A stretch of DNA of 11,786 bases from Collinsella sp. (GTDB lineage: Bacteria; Actinomycetota; Coriobacteriia; Coriobacteriales; Coriobacteriaceae). The stretch is taken from positions 1 through 11,786 of the forward strand of contig JAIHTM010000060.1 of NCBI GenBank assembly GCA_022713905.1, read 5' to 3'. How positions within the stretch are numbered: position 1 is the stretch's first letter; each line of letters opens with the position of its first letter. The notes beneath the pieces were generated by a model. The model worked only from the letters and a program-made list of their open reading frames with translations, searched no databases and was not told where the DNA came from. Of the stretch, positions 5,356-11,786 are shown in pieces. The position numbers were made by a program, and so were the translations under genes.

Positions 5356-6780
5356 GTGGTCTTCGCCCCCCAGGGAAAACATACGCTGTCGCACCGCGTT
5401 TTTGTGACGATCTTTGTCTGCGCCATGGCGGTTATCGTGGCGTTTACGGTGCTGGGTGCGTTCTTTGTGCAAAACACCTTGGCGGATGCCACGAGTGCCA
5501 ATCTGGCGCAGGAAACCGAGCTCATTGCTGCCGCTCTCGACGAACAGCAGGAGCCCATCCCGTTCTTGCGTAGTCTCGATCGCGAGGACTTGCGCATCAC
5601 GCTGATTAACAAGGATGGATCGGTTGCCTACGACAACGAGGCGTCGCCTTCCACACTGCCCAACCATGGCGATCGCCCCGAGGTCATCGAGGCCTTTGAG
5701 AGTGGTTTGGGTTCCGCGGAGCGCGCAAGCTCTACGCTCGACGAGATTATGCTGTATCGCGCCGTCGCCCTTGATAACGGCCAGGTTGTCCGCTTGGCGC
5801 AGGCCCAGCCTGGCGTTGCGGCGATTTTGCTGTCGATGGTGGCGCCGATGCTGCTTATCGCAGCAGCGGGTGCGGTACTCTCGTTTTTTATGGCGCGCCG
5901 CGAGTCCCGTGCCATCATCGCGCCGTTGCAAGAGGTGGATTTGGACCACCCACGCCGTAGCTATGAGCACGCCTATGCCGAGATGGTCCCCATGCTTGAG
6001 CGTATCGAGTCGCAGCGCCAGGAACTCAAGCGCCAAATGGCGGTGCTAGCGGACAACGACCGTATGCGCCGCGAGTTCACGGCGAATATCACCCATGAGC
6101 TCAAGACGCCGCTTACGGCGATTTCGGGCTATGCCGAGCTCATCGCAAACGGCATGGTCGAGGGCGAGGGCGACCTGCGCAACTTTGGCGGTCGCATCTA
6201 TCGCGAGGCGGGCCGCTTGGCAGCGCTTGTCAACGATATCCTTACGCTGTCTAACTTGGACGAGGCCGAGCGTGCAACTGAGGGCGAGGCGGTGCCCATT
6301 GGTTCCACGGAGCCTATTGAGCTCTCGCGTGCCATCTACGCGGTTGAGCAGCGTCTTGAACAGGTCGCCCGTCAGGCGAATGTGACGATAAGTCATGAGA
6401 CCAAGCCTGTGGTCATCGAAGGCGTGTCGCGCTTGATTGACGAGCTCATCTATAATCTGGCGAGCAACGCCATCCGCTACAATCGACCCGGCGGTGCGGT
6501 TACGCTGCAGTGCGGCACCAACGACGAAGGCCATCCGTTCCTCGCTGTCGCCGACACGGGAATCGGTATCGCGCCTGAAGAACAGGGCAAGGTATTTGAG
6601 CGGTTCTATCGCGTGGACAAGAGTAGGTCCAAGGCGCGCGGCGGAACCGGTCTGGGGCTTGCAATTGTCAAGCATGCGGCCCTGTATCATCACGCCACGC
6701 TCGATCTGTCGAGCGAGTTGGGCGTGGGAACCACCATTACGGTGACGTTTCCCATACGGCAGGACGAGCCATTCGCATAG
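5356..6780 (+). CDS. PhoR-like sensor histidine kinase
   Basis: A 474-aa transmembrane histidine kinase paired with the preceding regulator. It starts at GTG three bases after the upstream stop, with GGAGG (5343-5347) inside the end of the regulator gene, so the two are translationally linked. Membrane helices lie at about 14-38 and 155-179. The roughly 115-residue segment between them is an external sensor region with features recalled from PhoR-type kinases (DGSVAYDN, then RPEVIEAFESGLG). The core has H247 in ITHELKTPLTAISGYAELI, N-box NLASNAIRYN (N371), DTGIG at 400-404 and GTGLGLAIVKHA from 430. The linker after helix 2 is short: a poor HAMP or coiled coil, and no room for the PAS domain common in PhoR. 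Known PhoR proteins phosphorylate PhoP/PhoB under phosphate limitation, and adjacent pstB supports that role here. Confidence 0.93.
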   Translation: MVFAPQGKHTLSHRVFVTIFVCAMAVIVAFTVLGAFFVQNTLADATSANLAQETELIAAALDEQQEPIPFLRSLDREDLRITLINKDGSVAYDNEASPSTLPNHGDRPEVIEAFESGLGSAERASSTLDEIMLYRAVALDNGQVVRLAQAQPGVAAILLSMVAPMLLIAAAGAVLSFFMARRESRAIIAPLQEVDLDHPRRSYEHAYAEMVPMLERIESQRQELKRQMAVLADNDRMRREFTANITHELKTPLTAISGYAELIANGMVEGEGDLRNFGGRIYREAGRLAALVNDILTLSNLDEAERATEGEAVPIGSTEPIELSRAIYAVEQRLEQVARQANVTISHETKPVVIEGVSRLIDELIYNLASNAIRYNRPGGAVTLQCGTNDEGHPFLAVADTGIGIAPEEQGKVFERFYRVDKSRSKARGGTGLGLAIVKHAALYHHATLDLSSELGVGTTITVTFPIRQDEPFA

Positions 6781-6805
6781 CGATACAACATAGATATTGA
6801 TGCAG

Positions 6806-6850
6806 ACGCCGCATTTGACTTTCGGGTGCGGCGTTGTTGTGCAATTTTAC
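6806..6850 (+). terminator. Terminator after the PhoR-like gene
   Basis: The eight-base arms ACGCCGCA (6806-6813) and TGCGGCGT (6827-6834) pair perfectly around a 13-base loop. A T-rich but interrupted tail (TTGTTGTGCAATTTT) follows. It lies 25 bases past the kinase stop and separates the phosphate-type unit from the polysaccharide-control operon. Confidence 0.65.
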
Positions 6851-6869
6851 GATTGCTTCCGACATTTTT

Positions 6870-6928
6870 ACAGGAGAGCCTGTTTCTTATGTATAGAGTT
6901 TGGTCTCGGTAAAAAGATGCGATAACAT
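6870..6928 (+). promoter_or_regulatory. Candidate promoter of the polysaccharide-control operon
   Basis: TTGGTC (6900-6905) and TAACAT (6923-6928) are separated by exactly 17 bases, giving a modest sigma-70-type promoter (three and four of six matches). Upstream, ACAGG (6870-6874) and CCTGT (6879-6883) form a small inverted repeat around AGAG, followed by TTTCTTAT. It may be an operator or a weak second terminator of the preceding unit. Confidence 0.4.
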
Positions 6929-6929
6929 A

Positions 6930-6949
6930 CGGACAGTTTTGTCAATCCG
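6930..6949 (+). promoter_or_regulatory. Small leader hairpin before the Wzz/CpsC-like gene
   Basis: In the RNA leader, CGGACA pairs with TGTC and CCG, with an AAT bulge on the 3' side, around a short T-rich loop. The hairpin lies between the candidate promoter and the GAAAGG ribosome binding site (6962-6967). The stem is short and its effect on expression is a guess. Confidence 0.25.
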
Positions 6950-6975
6950 AACTGGGGAAATGAAAGGCAAGCTGC

Positions 6976-7632
6976 ATGACCCTTCTCGAACTGTTCCAGC
7001 TGCTGAAGAAGCACCTTCAGCTGGTCATCACCCTTCCGGTGGTCTGCGCGATCGCCATGGGCATCGTGTCCTTCGTTGCGATGGACAACACCTATACCGC
7101 GACGACGAGCATGTACATTCTCGCCAAGACCGACGATAGCGGTCAGATGAGCTACAACGATCTCTCGGCGAGCCAGATGCTTTCCAACGATATCGCCACG
7201 CTGCTGGATAGCGATAGCGTTAAGAGCGGCGCAGCCAATGAACTGGGCCTCACCGATCTGGATGACTACAAGGTGTCTGTTTCCTCCGAGACCACCACGC
7301 GTGTCATTACGCTTTCGGTTACCGGCACCGATGCCAAGGAGACGGCTAAGGTCGCAAAGGCCATGGCCAGCTCGGTGAGTACGGTCGCCCAGAACGTCGG
7401 CGCTGCCCAGAGCATCAACGTTATCGACGAGGCTAAGACCCCCGAAGCCCCCAGCGGTCCCAAGCGTATGCTGTACGTTGCTGTCGCGTTCCTCGCGGGC
7501 ATCTTTATCGCAGTTGCCTATGTCGTTTTGGCAGACATGCTCAACACCCGCATCCGCGGTGCCGAAGAGGCAGAAGAGCTCCTGGGCATTCCCGTTGTTG
7601 GCCGAATTCCGGCTATGAAAGGTGGTAAATAG
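6976..7632 (+). CDS. Wzz/CpsC-type polysaccharide chain-length and tyrosine-kinase modulator
   Basis: A 218-aa membrane protein of the Wzz/YveK/CpsC family, which sets chain length and activates the partner tyrosine kinase. There are two membrane helices, at about 16-36 and 166-186. The external segment begins with the typical YTATTSMYIL strand and ends with a proline-rich motif (AKTPEAPSGPKRM, 153-165) leading into helix 2. A cytoplasmic tail of about 30 residues, containing RIRGAEEAEELLGIPVVGRIP, is the part that contacts the kinase in this family. Length matches the short Gram-positive type, in which the kinase is a separate protein. GAAAGG at 6962-6967 is eight bases upstream of the ATG. 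The kinase gene starts two bases after the stop, so the two are co-translated. The polymer controlled, capsule or exopolysaccharide, cannot be told from the window. Confidence 0.9.
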   Translation: MTLLELFQLLKKHLQLVITLPVVCAIAMGIVSFVAMDNTYTATTSMYILAKTDDSGQMSYNDLSASQMLSNDIATLLDSDSVKSGAANELGLTDLDDYKVSVSSETTTRVITLSVTGTDAKETAKVAKAMASSVSTVAQNVGAAQSINVIDEAKTPEAPSGPKRMLYVAVAFLAGIFIAVAYVVLADMLNTRIRGAEEAEELLGIPVVGRIPAMKGGK

Positions 7633-7634
7633 GC

Positions 7635-8372
7635 ATGGCTAAGGCAAAGAACACCGATAAGCTCGTTGTACAGAATGCCGCCAAGACCCTTCTGGCCAAC
7701 ATCCGCTTTGCGAGCGTGGATGACCCCATTCGCACCATCACCGTTACGTCCTCGATTCCCAACGAGGGCAAGTCTACGGTTTCCATCAACCTTGCCCAGG
7801 CTATCGCCACCAGCGGCAAGAGCGTCCTGCTGGTCGAGGCCGATATGCGTCGCAGGTCCCTTGCCGATATGCTCGGCGTCCGCTCCCGCGGCGGACTCTA
7901 TGCAGTCCTTTCCGAGCAGGTTTCTATTGACCAAGCGATTGTCGAGACGGGTCAGAAGAACTTCTACTTCCTCGATGCCGAGCCGCATATTCCCAATCCT
8001 GCCGACATCATCGTCTCTCACCGCTTTGCCAAGCTGGTAAAGGCACTGTCCGCCAAGTTCCAGTACGTTATCTTCGATGCTCCCCCGGTCGGCACCTTCA
8101 TCGATGCTGCCGAGATCGCAAGTCTGACCGACGGTGCGCTTTTTGTCGTGCGTGAGGATTTCACCAAGCGCGAGGAGGCGCTCAACGCCATCGGTCAGCT
8201 TAAGAAGTCCGAGAAGGTCAAGCTCATCGGTACCGTTATGAACTACTGCGAGACCGAGACCAGCGAGTACTACTACTCCTACTACACCAAGGACGGTAAG
8301 AAGGTGAAGAAGGGCTCCGACGATCAGGGGACTTCCAAAAAGGGCATCTTCACCAACCGAGCAAACGTTTAG
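7635..8372 (+). CDS. CpsD/YwqD-type bacterial tyrosine kinase (BY-kinase)
   Basis: A 245-aa cytoplasmic protein-tyrosine kinase of the P-loop BY-kinase family, which phosphorylates itself and partners to control polysaccharide export. Seen: Walker A SIPNEGKST (40-48), Walker A' VLLVEADMRR (64-73; most relatives have an aspartate where E69 stands) and Walker B YVIFDAPPV (144-152). The C-terminal tyrosine cluster EYYYSYY carries Y212-214 and Y216-217, the autophosphorylation tail. Instead of ending there, the protein continues with a lysine-rich tail of about 28 residues. The upstream gene supplies the membrane activator; the phosphatase gene follows 17 bases later. AAAGGTGG, at the end of the upstream gene, is the ribosome binding site. 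Family function is well established; substrates here are unknown. Confidence 0.93.
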   Translation: MAKAKNTDKLVVQNAAKTLLANIRFASVDDPIRTITVTSSIPNEGKSTVSINLAQAIATSGKSVLLVEADMRRRSLADMLGVRSRGGLYAVLSEQVSIDQAIVETGQKNFYFLDAEPHIPNPADIIVSHRFAKLVKALSAKFQYVIFDAPPVGTFIDAAEIASLTDGALFVVREDFTKREEALNAIGQLKKSEKVKLIGTVMNYCETETSEYYYSYYTKDGKKVKKGSDDQGTSKKGIFTNRANV

Positions 8373-8389
8373 TTGATTAAGGCTGACCT

Positions 8390-9037
8390 ATGCGTGACAT
8401 TCATTGCCATATCTTGCCGGGTGTAGACGACGGCGCCGCCGATCTCGATGAGAGCTTGGCGATGCTCGAGGCTGCCAAGCGGGCCGGTGTAACCAGAATC
8501 GTTTGCACTCCTCACTGCCGTGATCCCTATTTTGATTACGACAAGATGTGGGATGCCTTTGAGCTGCTGCGCGATAACGCTGACGGTTTTCCGCTCCAGA
8601 TGGGCTTCGAGGTCAATCATCGAAAGCTCGTTGAGCTTGGTATCGATGCCGCGGATCACTTGCATTTCGATGGGACCAACGAGTTTCTGCTCGAGCTTTC
8701 GACGCATGCCGATGCGTATGCGTTTAGAGAGTACGAGAACACGATTTACGATTTGCAGTGCCGTGGCTACCAGGTGATTATTGCCCATCCCGAACGCTAT
8801 CGTGCGATTCAAAAGGATGTGAGTGTAGCTGAACACCTGGTCGACCTGGGCTGCAAACTGCAGGCTTCGGCGGACTTTATCGCAGGTGGACGATTCGGTC
8901 ACGAAAAGAAGCCGGCGCAGCGCCTGTTTAAGCAGGGCCTGTACAGCTATATCGCGAGCGATGCCCACAACGTGGGCCACTACGATTGCCTGGCAAAAGC
9001 ACGCGCGAGGTTTAGCGTGGGAGCTCATTTCCGCTAA
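8390..9037 (+). CDS. CpsB/YwqE-type PHP-family protein-tyrosine phosphatase, short C-terminus
   Basis: A 215-aa manganese-dependent tyrosine phosphatase that removes phosphate from the BY-kinase tail. All PHP metal-ligand motifs are visible: DIHCHILPGVDDGA (H5, H7, D14), TPHC (H42), GFEVNH (E74), IIAHPERY (H133) and ASDAHN (D191, H193). Family members are usually about 240-255 aa. This one stops about 20 residues after the last metal motif and lacks the normal C-terminal helix with its NP-containing end. I found no continuation in another frame before the next gene 39 bases away, so it looks naturally short, or eroded at the 3' end. TAAGG at 8378-8382 is seven bases from the ATG. It closes the three-gene operon with the modulator and kinase. 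Catalysis probably survives because all metal ligands remain. Confidence 0.9.
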   Translation: MRDIHCHILPGVDDGAADLDESLAMLEAAKRAGVTRIVCTPHCRDPYFDYDKMWDAFELLRDNADGFPLQMGFEVNHRKLVELGIDAADHLHFDGTNEFLLELSTHADAYAFREYENTIYDLQCRGYQVIIAHPERYRAIQKDVSVAEHLVDLGCKLQASADFIAGGRFGHEKKPAQRLFKQGLYSYIASDAHNVGHYDCLAKARARFSVGAHFR

Positions 9038-9071
9038 AATTTTCCCCCAACGTTCGCATCGAATGAAGGGG
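9035..9071 (+). promoter_or_regulatory. Possible -10 box and ribosome binding site of the acetyltransferase gene
   Basis: TAAAAT (9035-9040) overlaps the phosphatase stop codon and is a five-of-six -10 match, but no good -35 box precedes it. GAAGGGG at 9065-9071 is a strong Shine-Dalgarno site five bases before the ATG. The gene may have its own start or may be read from the upstream operon. Confidence 0.3.
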
Positions 9072-9076
9072 CTGCT

Positions 9077-9577
9077 ATGGATATCCAACTTAAGACGGGT
9101 TGCTTTGATGACGCGGCGCTGGTGCGCCGCGCCGTTTTTATGGACGAGCAAGGCTACGAGAGCGAATTCGACGCTATCGATGAGGCGCAGACTTGCATCC
9201 ATGTGACGCTTTACGTGGACGGCGAGCTCACCGGCTGCTCGCGCGTGTTTCCCGAGGAACTGGAGCGCGCGGCAGATGCAGAGGCTCCGGTTTCGCCGGC
9301 GTGCGATATGGACAAAGGCGTCGCAGCGGGGGAGACCTATATTATGGGTCGCGTCGCCGTGCTGTCCACCATGCGCCGTCGCGGTCTGGCAAGCAAGATT
9401 GTCGAAGCCAGCGAAGCTGCTGCGCGCGATGCCGGCGCCAAGCTCATAAAGTTGCATGCACAGGAGTACGTGCTGCCGCTCTACACCAAGGCGGGCTACA
9501 CGCAGATCGCGCCGGTGGACTATGAGGACGAAGGCCAGCCCCATGCCTGGATGGCCAAACTGCTAGGCGACAGATAG
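9077..9577 (+). CDS. GNAT-family N-acetyltransferase (YjcF/ElaA-like)
   Basis: A 166-aa acetyl-CoA-dependent acyltransferase of the GNAT fold. The N-terminal VRRAVFMDEQGY resembles the R-x-x-VF-x-xEQ start of YjcF/ElaA-type members. Motif A is YIMGRVAVLSTMRRRGLASK, with the acetyl-CoA loop around R100-A105. The later LHAQEYVLPLYTKAGY (126-141) holds the usual final strand and tyrosine. The ATG has a strong GAAGGGG site. It lies 39 bases after the phosphatase gene in the same direction, but GNAT genes travel freely, so a link to polysaccharide control is not implied. The stop codon falls within a sequence that may be part of a dispersed intergenic repeat. The substrate cannot be predicted. Confidence 0.88.
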   Translation: MDIQLKTGCFDDAALVRRAVFMDEQGYESEFDAIDEAQTCIHVTLYVDGELTGCSRVFPEELERAADAEAPVSPACDMDKGVAAGETYIMGRVAVLSTMRRRGLASKIVEASEAAARDAGAKLIKLHAQEYVLPLYTKAGYTQIAPVDYEDEGQPHAWMAKLLGDR

Positions 9578-9620
9578 GGACGTACCTTTTCTGACGGCAG
9601 TTGGGGACACTCCTCGACAA
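9564..9620. repeat. Possible dispersed intergenic repeat overlapping the 3' end of the acetyltransferase gene
   Basis: The stretch from the GGCGACAGATAGGGACGTACC motif region through GGGACGTACCTTTT to TTGGGGACACTCCTC resembles short intergenic repeats with GGGGAC-type cores that I recall from several high-GC and proteobacterial genomes, sometimes next to REP-associated transposases. Only one copy can be seen here, so repetition cannot be shown. It would cover the last codons of the acetyltransferase gene. Confidence 0.3.
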
Positions 9621-9639
9621 TCGACGCATGGGTGTTCCA

Positions 9640-9665
9640 ACATACAGTTTTTCGATTCCGTATGT
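9640..9665. promoter_or_regulatory. Inverted repeat ACATAC-N14-GTATGT upstream of the htpG -10 region
   Basis: Six-base arms at 9640-9645 and 9660-9665 flank 14 bases. The right arm sits about 20 bases before the TATAAAAT box, where an operator or the -35 region would be. It matches neither the CIRCE (HrcA) nor the HAIR (HspR) heat-shock operators as I know them. Confidence 0.3.
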
Positions 9666-9685
9666 ATATATGCGCGCTAATGGGT

Positions 9686-9693
9686 TATAAAAT
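9686..9693 (+). promoter_or_regulatory. Candidate -10 region of htpG
   Basis: TATAAAAT lies 85 bases before the htpG start in an AT-rich island. No good TTGACA-like box is found 16-18 bases upstream (the bases there are TGTATA or TATATA). It may depend on an alternative sigma factor or an activator. Transcription would begin near 9700. Confidence 0.4.
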
Positions 9694-9722
9694 CTAAGTC
9701 TGAACATAGCAGGTCTGTGATG

Positions 9723-9747
9723 CGGCTCGGGCAACCGGGCCGTTTTT
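9723..9747 (+). terminator. Strong terminator-like hairpin in the htpG 5' region
   Basis: CGGCTCGG (9723-9730) pairs along all eight bases with CCGGGCCG (9735-9742), with one G-T wobble, closed by a stable GCAA tetraloop and followed by TTTTT (9743-9747). It has the form of a Rho-independent terminator. It may end the acetyltransferase transcript 145 bases back. Only 30 bases remain to the htpG ATG, so any htpG promoter upstream of it must be read through, which would make it an attenuator. Confidence 0.7.
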
Positions 9748-9777
9748 GCGGGCAGGGGTAGCGCGAAAGGACTGCAC

Positions 9778-11786
9778 ATGCGTCAATTTAAGACCGAGAG
9801 CAAAAAACTGCTCGACCTCATGATCAACTCCATCTACACCAATAAGGAAATCTTCCTGCGCGAGCTTATCTCCAACGCGAGCGATGCCGTCGACAAGCTC
9901 AACTTTAAGAGCCTTCAGGATCCGAGTGTCAAGCTCGACCAGGGTGACCTGGCCATCCGTGTCTCCTTTGATAAAGATGCCCGTACCATCACTATTTCGG
10001 ATAACGGTATCGGCATGACCGCCGAGGAGCTCGAGCGCGACCTGGGCACCATCGCCCATTCCGGCTCCGAGGAGTTTAAGACCGAGAACGCCGAGCAGCA
10101 GGGCTCCGATGTCGACATCATCGGTCAGTTTGGCGTGGGTTTCTACTCCGCCTTTATGGTTGCCAGCCACGTGAAGGTCGTCAGCCGCGCTTATGGCGAG
10201 GATACCGCCCATGTGTGGGAGTCGGACGGTCTTGAGGGCTACACCATCGAGGATGGCGAGCGCGCCGAGCACGGTACCGATGTCATCCTGACGCTGCGCG
10301 AGAACGAGAAGCTCGACGCCGACGGCGAGGCCGAGACCTACGATCGCTTCCTGACCGAGTGGGGCCTCAAGAGCCTGATTCAGCAGTACAGCAACTATGT
10401 GCGCTACCCGATTCAGATGATGGTGACCAAGAGCCGCCAGAAGCCCAAGCCTGAGGACGCCGGCGACGACTACAAGCCCGAGTACGAGGACTATCAGGAG
10501 CTCGAGACCATCAATTCCATGACGCCGATCTGGAAAAAGCGCAGCTCCGACGTTGAGCAGAAGGATTACGACGAGTTCTACAAGTCCACGTTCCACGACT
10601 TTGACGATCCCGCGCGCACTATCAGCTTCCATGCCGAGGGCACGCTTGAGTACGATGCACTGCTGTTTGTGCCGGGTCGCGCCCCGTTCGATCTGTACAG
10701 CAAGGACTACGAGAAGGGCCTGGCGCTCTACAGCTCCAACGTGCTGATTATGGAGAAGTGCGACGACCTGCTGCCCGACTACTACAATTTTGTGCGCGGT
10801 GTCGTGGACTCTGCCGACGTGACGCTCAATATTTCGCGTGAGACGCTGCAGCAGAATCGTCAGCTCAAGGCCATTGCCAAGCGTGTCGAGAAGAAGATCA
10901 CCGCCGATCTCGAGGACATGCGCGACAACGACCGCGAGGCATACGAGAAGTTCTTTGAGAACTTTGGTCGCGGTCTTAAGTACGGCATCTACTCGAGCTA
11001 TGGCATGAAGGCCGATGAGCTCGCCGACCTGCTGCTGTTCTGGTCTGCCAAGGAGCAGAAGATGATCACCCTTGCCGAGTATGCCAAGGGCATGCCCGAG
11101 GGCCAGAAGGCAATCTACTATGCCGCCGGCGATTCGCGCGAGCGTCTGGCCAAGATGCCCGTCGTGAAGGGCGTGCTCGACCGCGGCTACGATGTACTGC
11201 TGCTGACGCAGGACGTGGATGAGTTCACCTTCCAGGCCATGCGTGAGTACGTGGCTGCCGATATGCCCAAGGTCTACGAGGATGACGCTGCTCGCGAGGC
11301 TGCCGAGAAGGCAGTTGCCGATGGTGCCGAGCCTGAGGTCGAGGATCGTCATCTGGAGCTTAAGAACGTCGCGACCGGCGATCTTGACTTGGCGACCGAT
11401 GACGAGAAGAAGGAGGCCGAGGACGCCACCAAGGAGAACGAGGACCTCTTTAACGCCATGAAGGAGGCGCTCGGCGACAAGGTCGAGAAGGTTGCCGTCT
11501 CTGCGCGTCTGACTGACGCCCCCGCCTGCATCACCACCGAGGGTCCGCTTTCGCTCGAGATGGAGAAGGTGCTTCAGAAGGGTCCCGAGGGCGCGCCCGA
11601 CGGTATGCCCAAGAGCCAGCGCGTGCTCGAGCTCAACGCTAAGCATCCTGTCTTCGCCAAGCTCGTCGCTGCCCAGAAGGCGGGCGACGCCGACAAGATT
11701 AAGCAGTACTCCGGCCTGCTCTACGACCAGGCCCTGCTCGTCGAGGGCATCCTCCCCGAGGACCCCGTAGCCTTCGCGGCAGCTGT
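9778..11786 (+). CDS. htpG: Molecular chaperone HtpG (Hsp90), 3' end cut by window edge
   Basis: The cytoplasmic ATP-dependent Hsp90 chaperone; 669 codons are open with no stop before the edge. The ATP pocket shows E29 and N33 in LRELISNASDA, DNGIGM (75-80) and GQFGVGFYSAFMV (116-128). The middle domain has MTPIW (248-252) and the NISRETLQQNR loop with the catalytic-type arginine R354. The C-terminal dimerisation domain is recognised by SARLTDAPACI and LLYDQALLVEG. A charged linker (about 497-565) joins middle and C-terminal domains, making it longer than the 624-aa E. coli protein. By comparison with Gram-positive HtpG endings, about a dozen residues are missing beyond 11786. AAAGGA at 9766-9771 is six bases before the ATG. 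A terminator-like hairpin in the leader suggests regulated read-through. Confidence 0.97.
   Translation, partial: MRQFKTESKKLLDLMINSIYTNKEIFLRELISNASDAVDKLNFKSLQDPSVKLDQGDLAIRVSFDKDARTITISDNGIGMTAEELERDLGTIAHSGSEEFKTENAEQQGSDVDIIGQFGVGFYSAFMVASHVKVVSRAYGEDTAHVWESDGLEGYTIEDGERAEHGTDVILTLRENEKLDADGEAETYDRFLTEWGLKSLIQQYSNYVRYPIQMMVTKSRQKPKPEDAGDDYKPEYEDYQELETINSMTPIWKKRSSDVEQKDYDEFYKSTFHDFDDPARTISFHAEGTLEYDALLFVPGRAPFDLYSKDYEKGLALYSSNVLIMEKCDDLLPDYYNFVRGVVDSADVTLNISRETLQQNRQLKAIAKRVEKKITADLEDMRDNDREAYEKFFENFGRGLKYGIYSSYGMKADELADLLLFWSAKEQKMITLAEYAKGMPEGQKAIYYAAGDSRERLAKMPVVKGVLDRGYDVLLLTQDVDEFTFQAMREYVAADMPKVYEDDAAREAAEKAVADGAEPEVEDRHLELKNVATGDLDLATDDEKKEAEDATKENEDLFNAMKEALGDKVEKVAVSARLTDAPACITTEGPLSLEMEKVLQKGPEGAPDGMPKSQRVLELNAKHPVFAKLVAAQKAGDADKIKQYSGLLYDQALLVEGILPEDPVAFAAA

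Noticed and set aside
4765..6036. Long minus-strand frame across the PhoB-like and PhoR-like genes
   Set aside because: Rich in arginine, histidine and glutamine with no domain; both plus-strand genes have full motif sets and ribosome binding sites.
6900..7139. Small 79-codon frame overlapping the start of the Wzz/CpsC-like gene
   Set aside because: It lies mostly inside the well-supported gene in another frame and has no protein-like features. Its internal ATG at 6960 has GGGG nearby but leads to a low-complexity product.
8369..9544. Long minus-strand frame over the phosphatase and acetyltransferase genes
   Set aside because: It crosses two well-supported plus-strand genes and the gap between them and shows no protein family features.
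9578..9777. CIRCE or HAIR heat-shock operator before htpG
   Set aside because: Neither the TTAGCACTC/GAGTGCTAA nor the CTTGAGT/ACTCAAG type repeat is present; the inverted repeat found (ACATAC/GTATGT) does not match either.
9694..11646. A 650-codon open frame on the minus strand, antisense to htpG
   Set aside because: It exactly shadows a strongly conserved htpG. Its composition (leucine/valine/glycine/histidine-rich) is what the complement of GC-rich codons gives, and it has no recognisable domain.
1..11786. CRISPR arrays, insertion sequences or rRNA genes
   Set aside because: No regularly spaced direct repeats, transposase-like protein or rRNA-like stretch was seen anywhere in the window.

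Overview
The window looks like chromosomal DNA of a high-GC Gram-positive gut bacterium. The style fits Actinomycetota of the class Coriobacteriia, for example Collinsella. This is inferred from GC-rich codon use, GTG starts, clear Shine-Dalgarno sites and the flavour of the proteins. No rRNA or complete tRNA is present to prove it. Eleven protein genes are supported: ten complete, and htpG, which is cut by the right edge. No intergenic gap exceeds about 200 bases.

Positions 1-1600: a tRNA T-arm-like fragment lies at the extreme left edge. Next to it is a strong terminator serving a leftward D-alanyl-D-alanine carboxypeptidase gene. Divergent from that gene is a two-component pair (1620-3580) that closely resembles VanR and VanS of vancomycin-resistance clusters. 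No vanH, vanA/B or vanX genes accompany it. The arrangement suggests a cell-wall sensing or remodelling unit.

Positions 3580-6780: a stand-alone pstB (the ATPase of the phosphate importer) is followed by a second OmpR-type regulator and a PhoR-like histidine kinase. This reads as a phosphate-response unit without pstS, pstC, pstA or phoU nearby. Short palindromes and a direct repeat sit in front of pstB. A hairpin terminator ends the unit.

Positions 6900-9037: a three-gene polysaccharide-control operon encodes a Wzz/CpsC-type membrane modulator, a CpsD-type bacterial tyrosine kinase with a C-terminal tyrosine cluster, and a CpsB-type PHP-family tyrosine phosphatase that is shorter than usual. 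No glycosyltransferase, flippase or polymerase gene follows within the window.

Positions 9077-11786: a GNAT acetyltransferase gene is followed by a 200-base intergenic stretch. That stretch holds a possible dispersed repeat, a TATAAAAT box and a very strong terminator-like hairpin only 30 bases before the htpG start codon. htpG (Hsp90) then runs off the right edge, probably only about a dozen codons short of its end.

The common theme is the cell envelope and its signalling: peptidoglycan trimming, two sensor kinases, phosphate uptake and capsule/exopolysaccharide control. The least ordinary points are the VanRS-like pair with a four-helix sensor beside a D,D-carboxypeptidase, the orphan pstB with twin palindromes, the isolated CpsCDB module with a shortened phosphatase, and the possible attenuator in the htpG leader.
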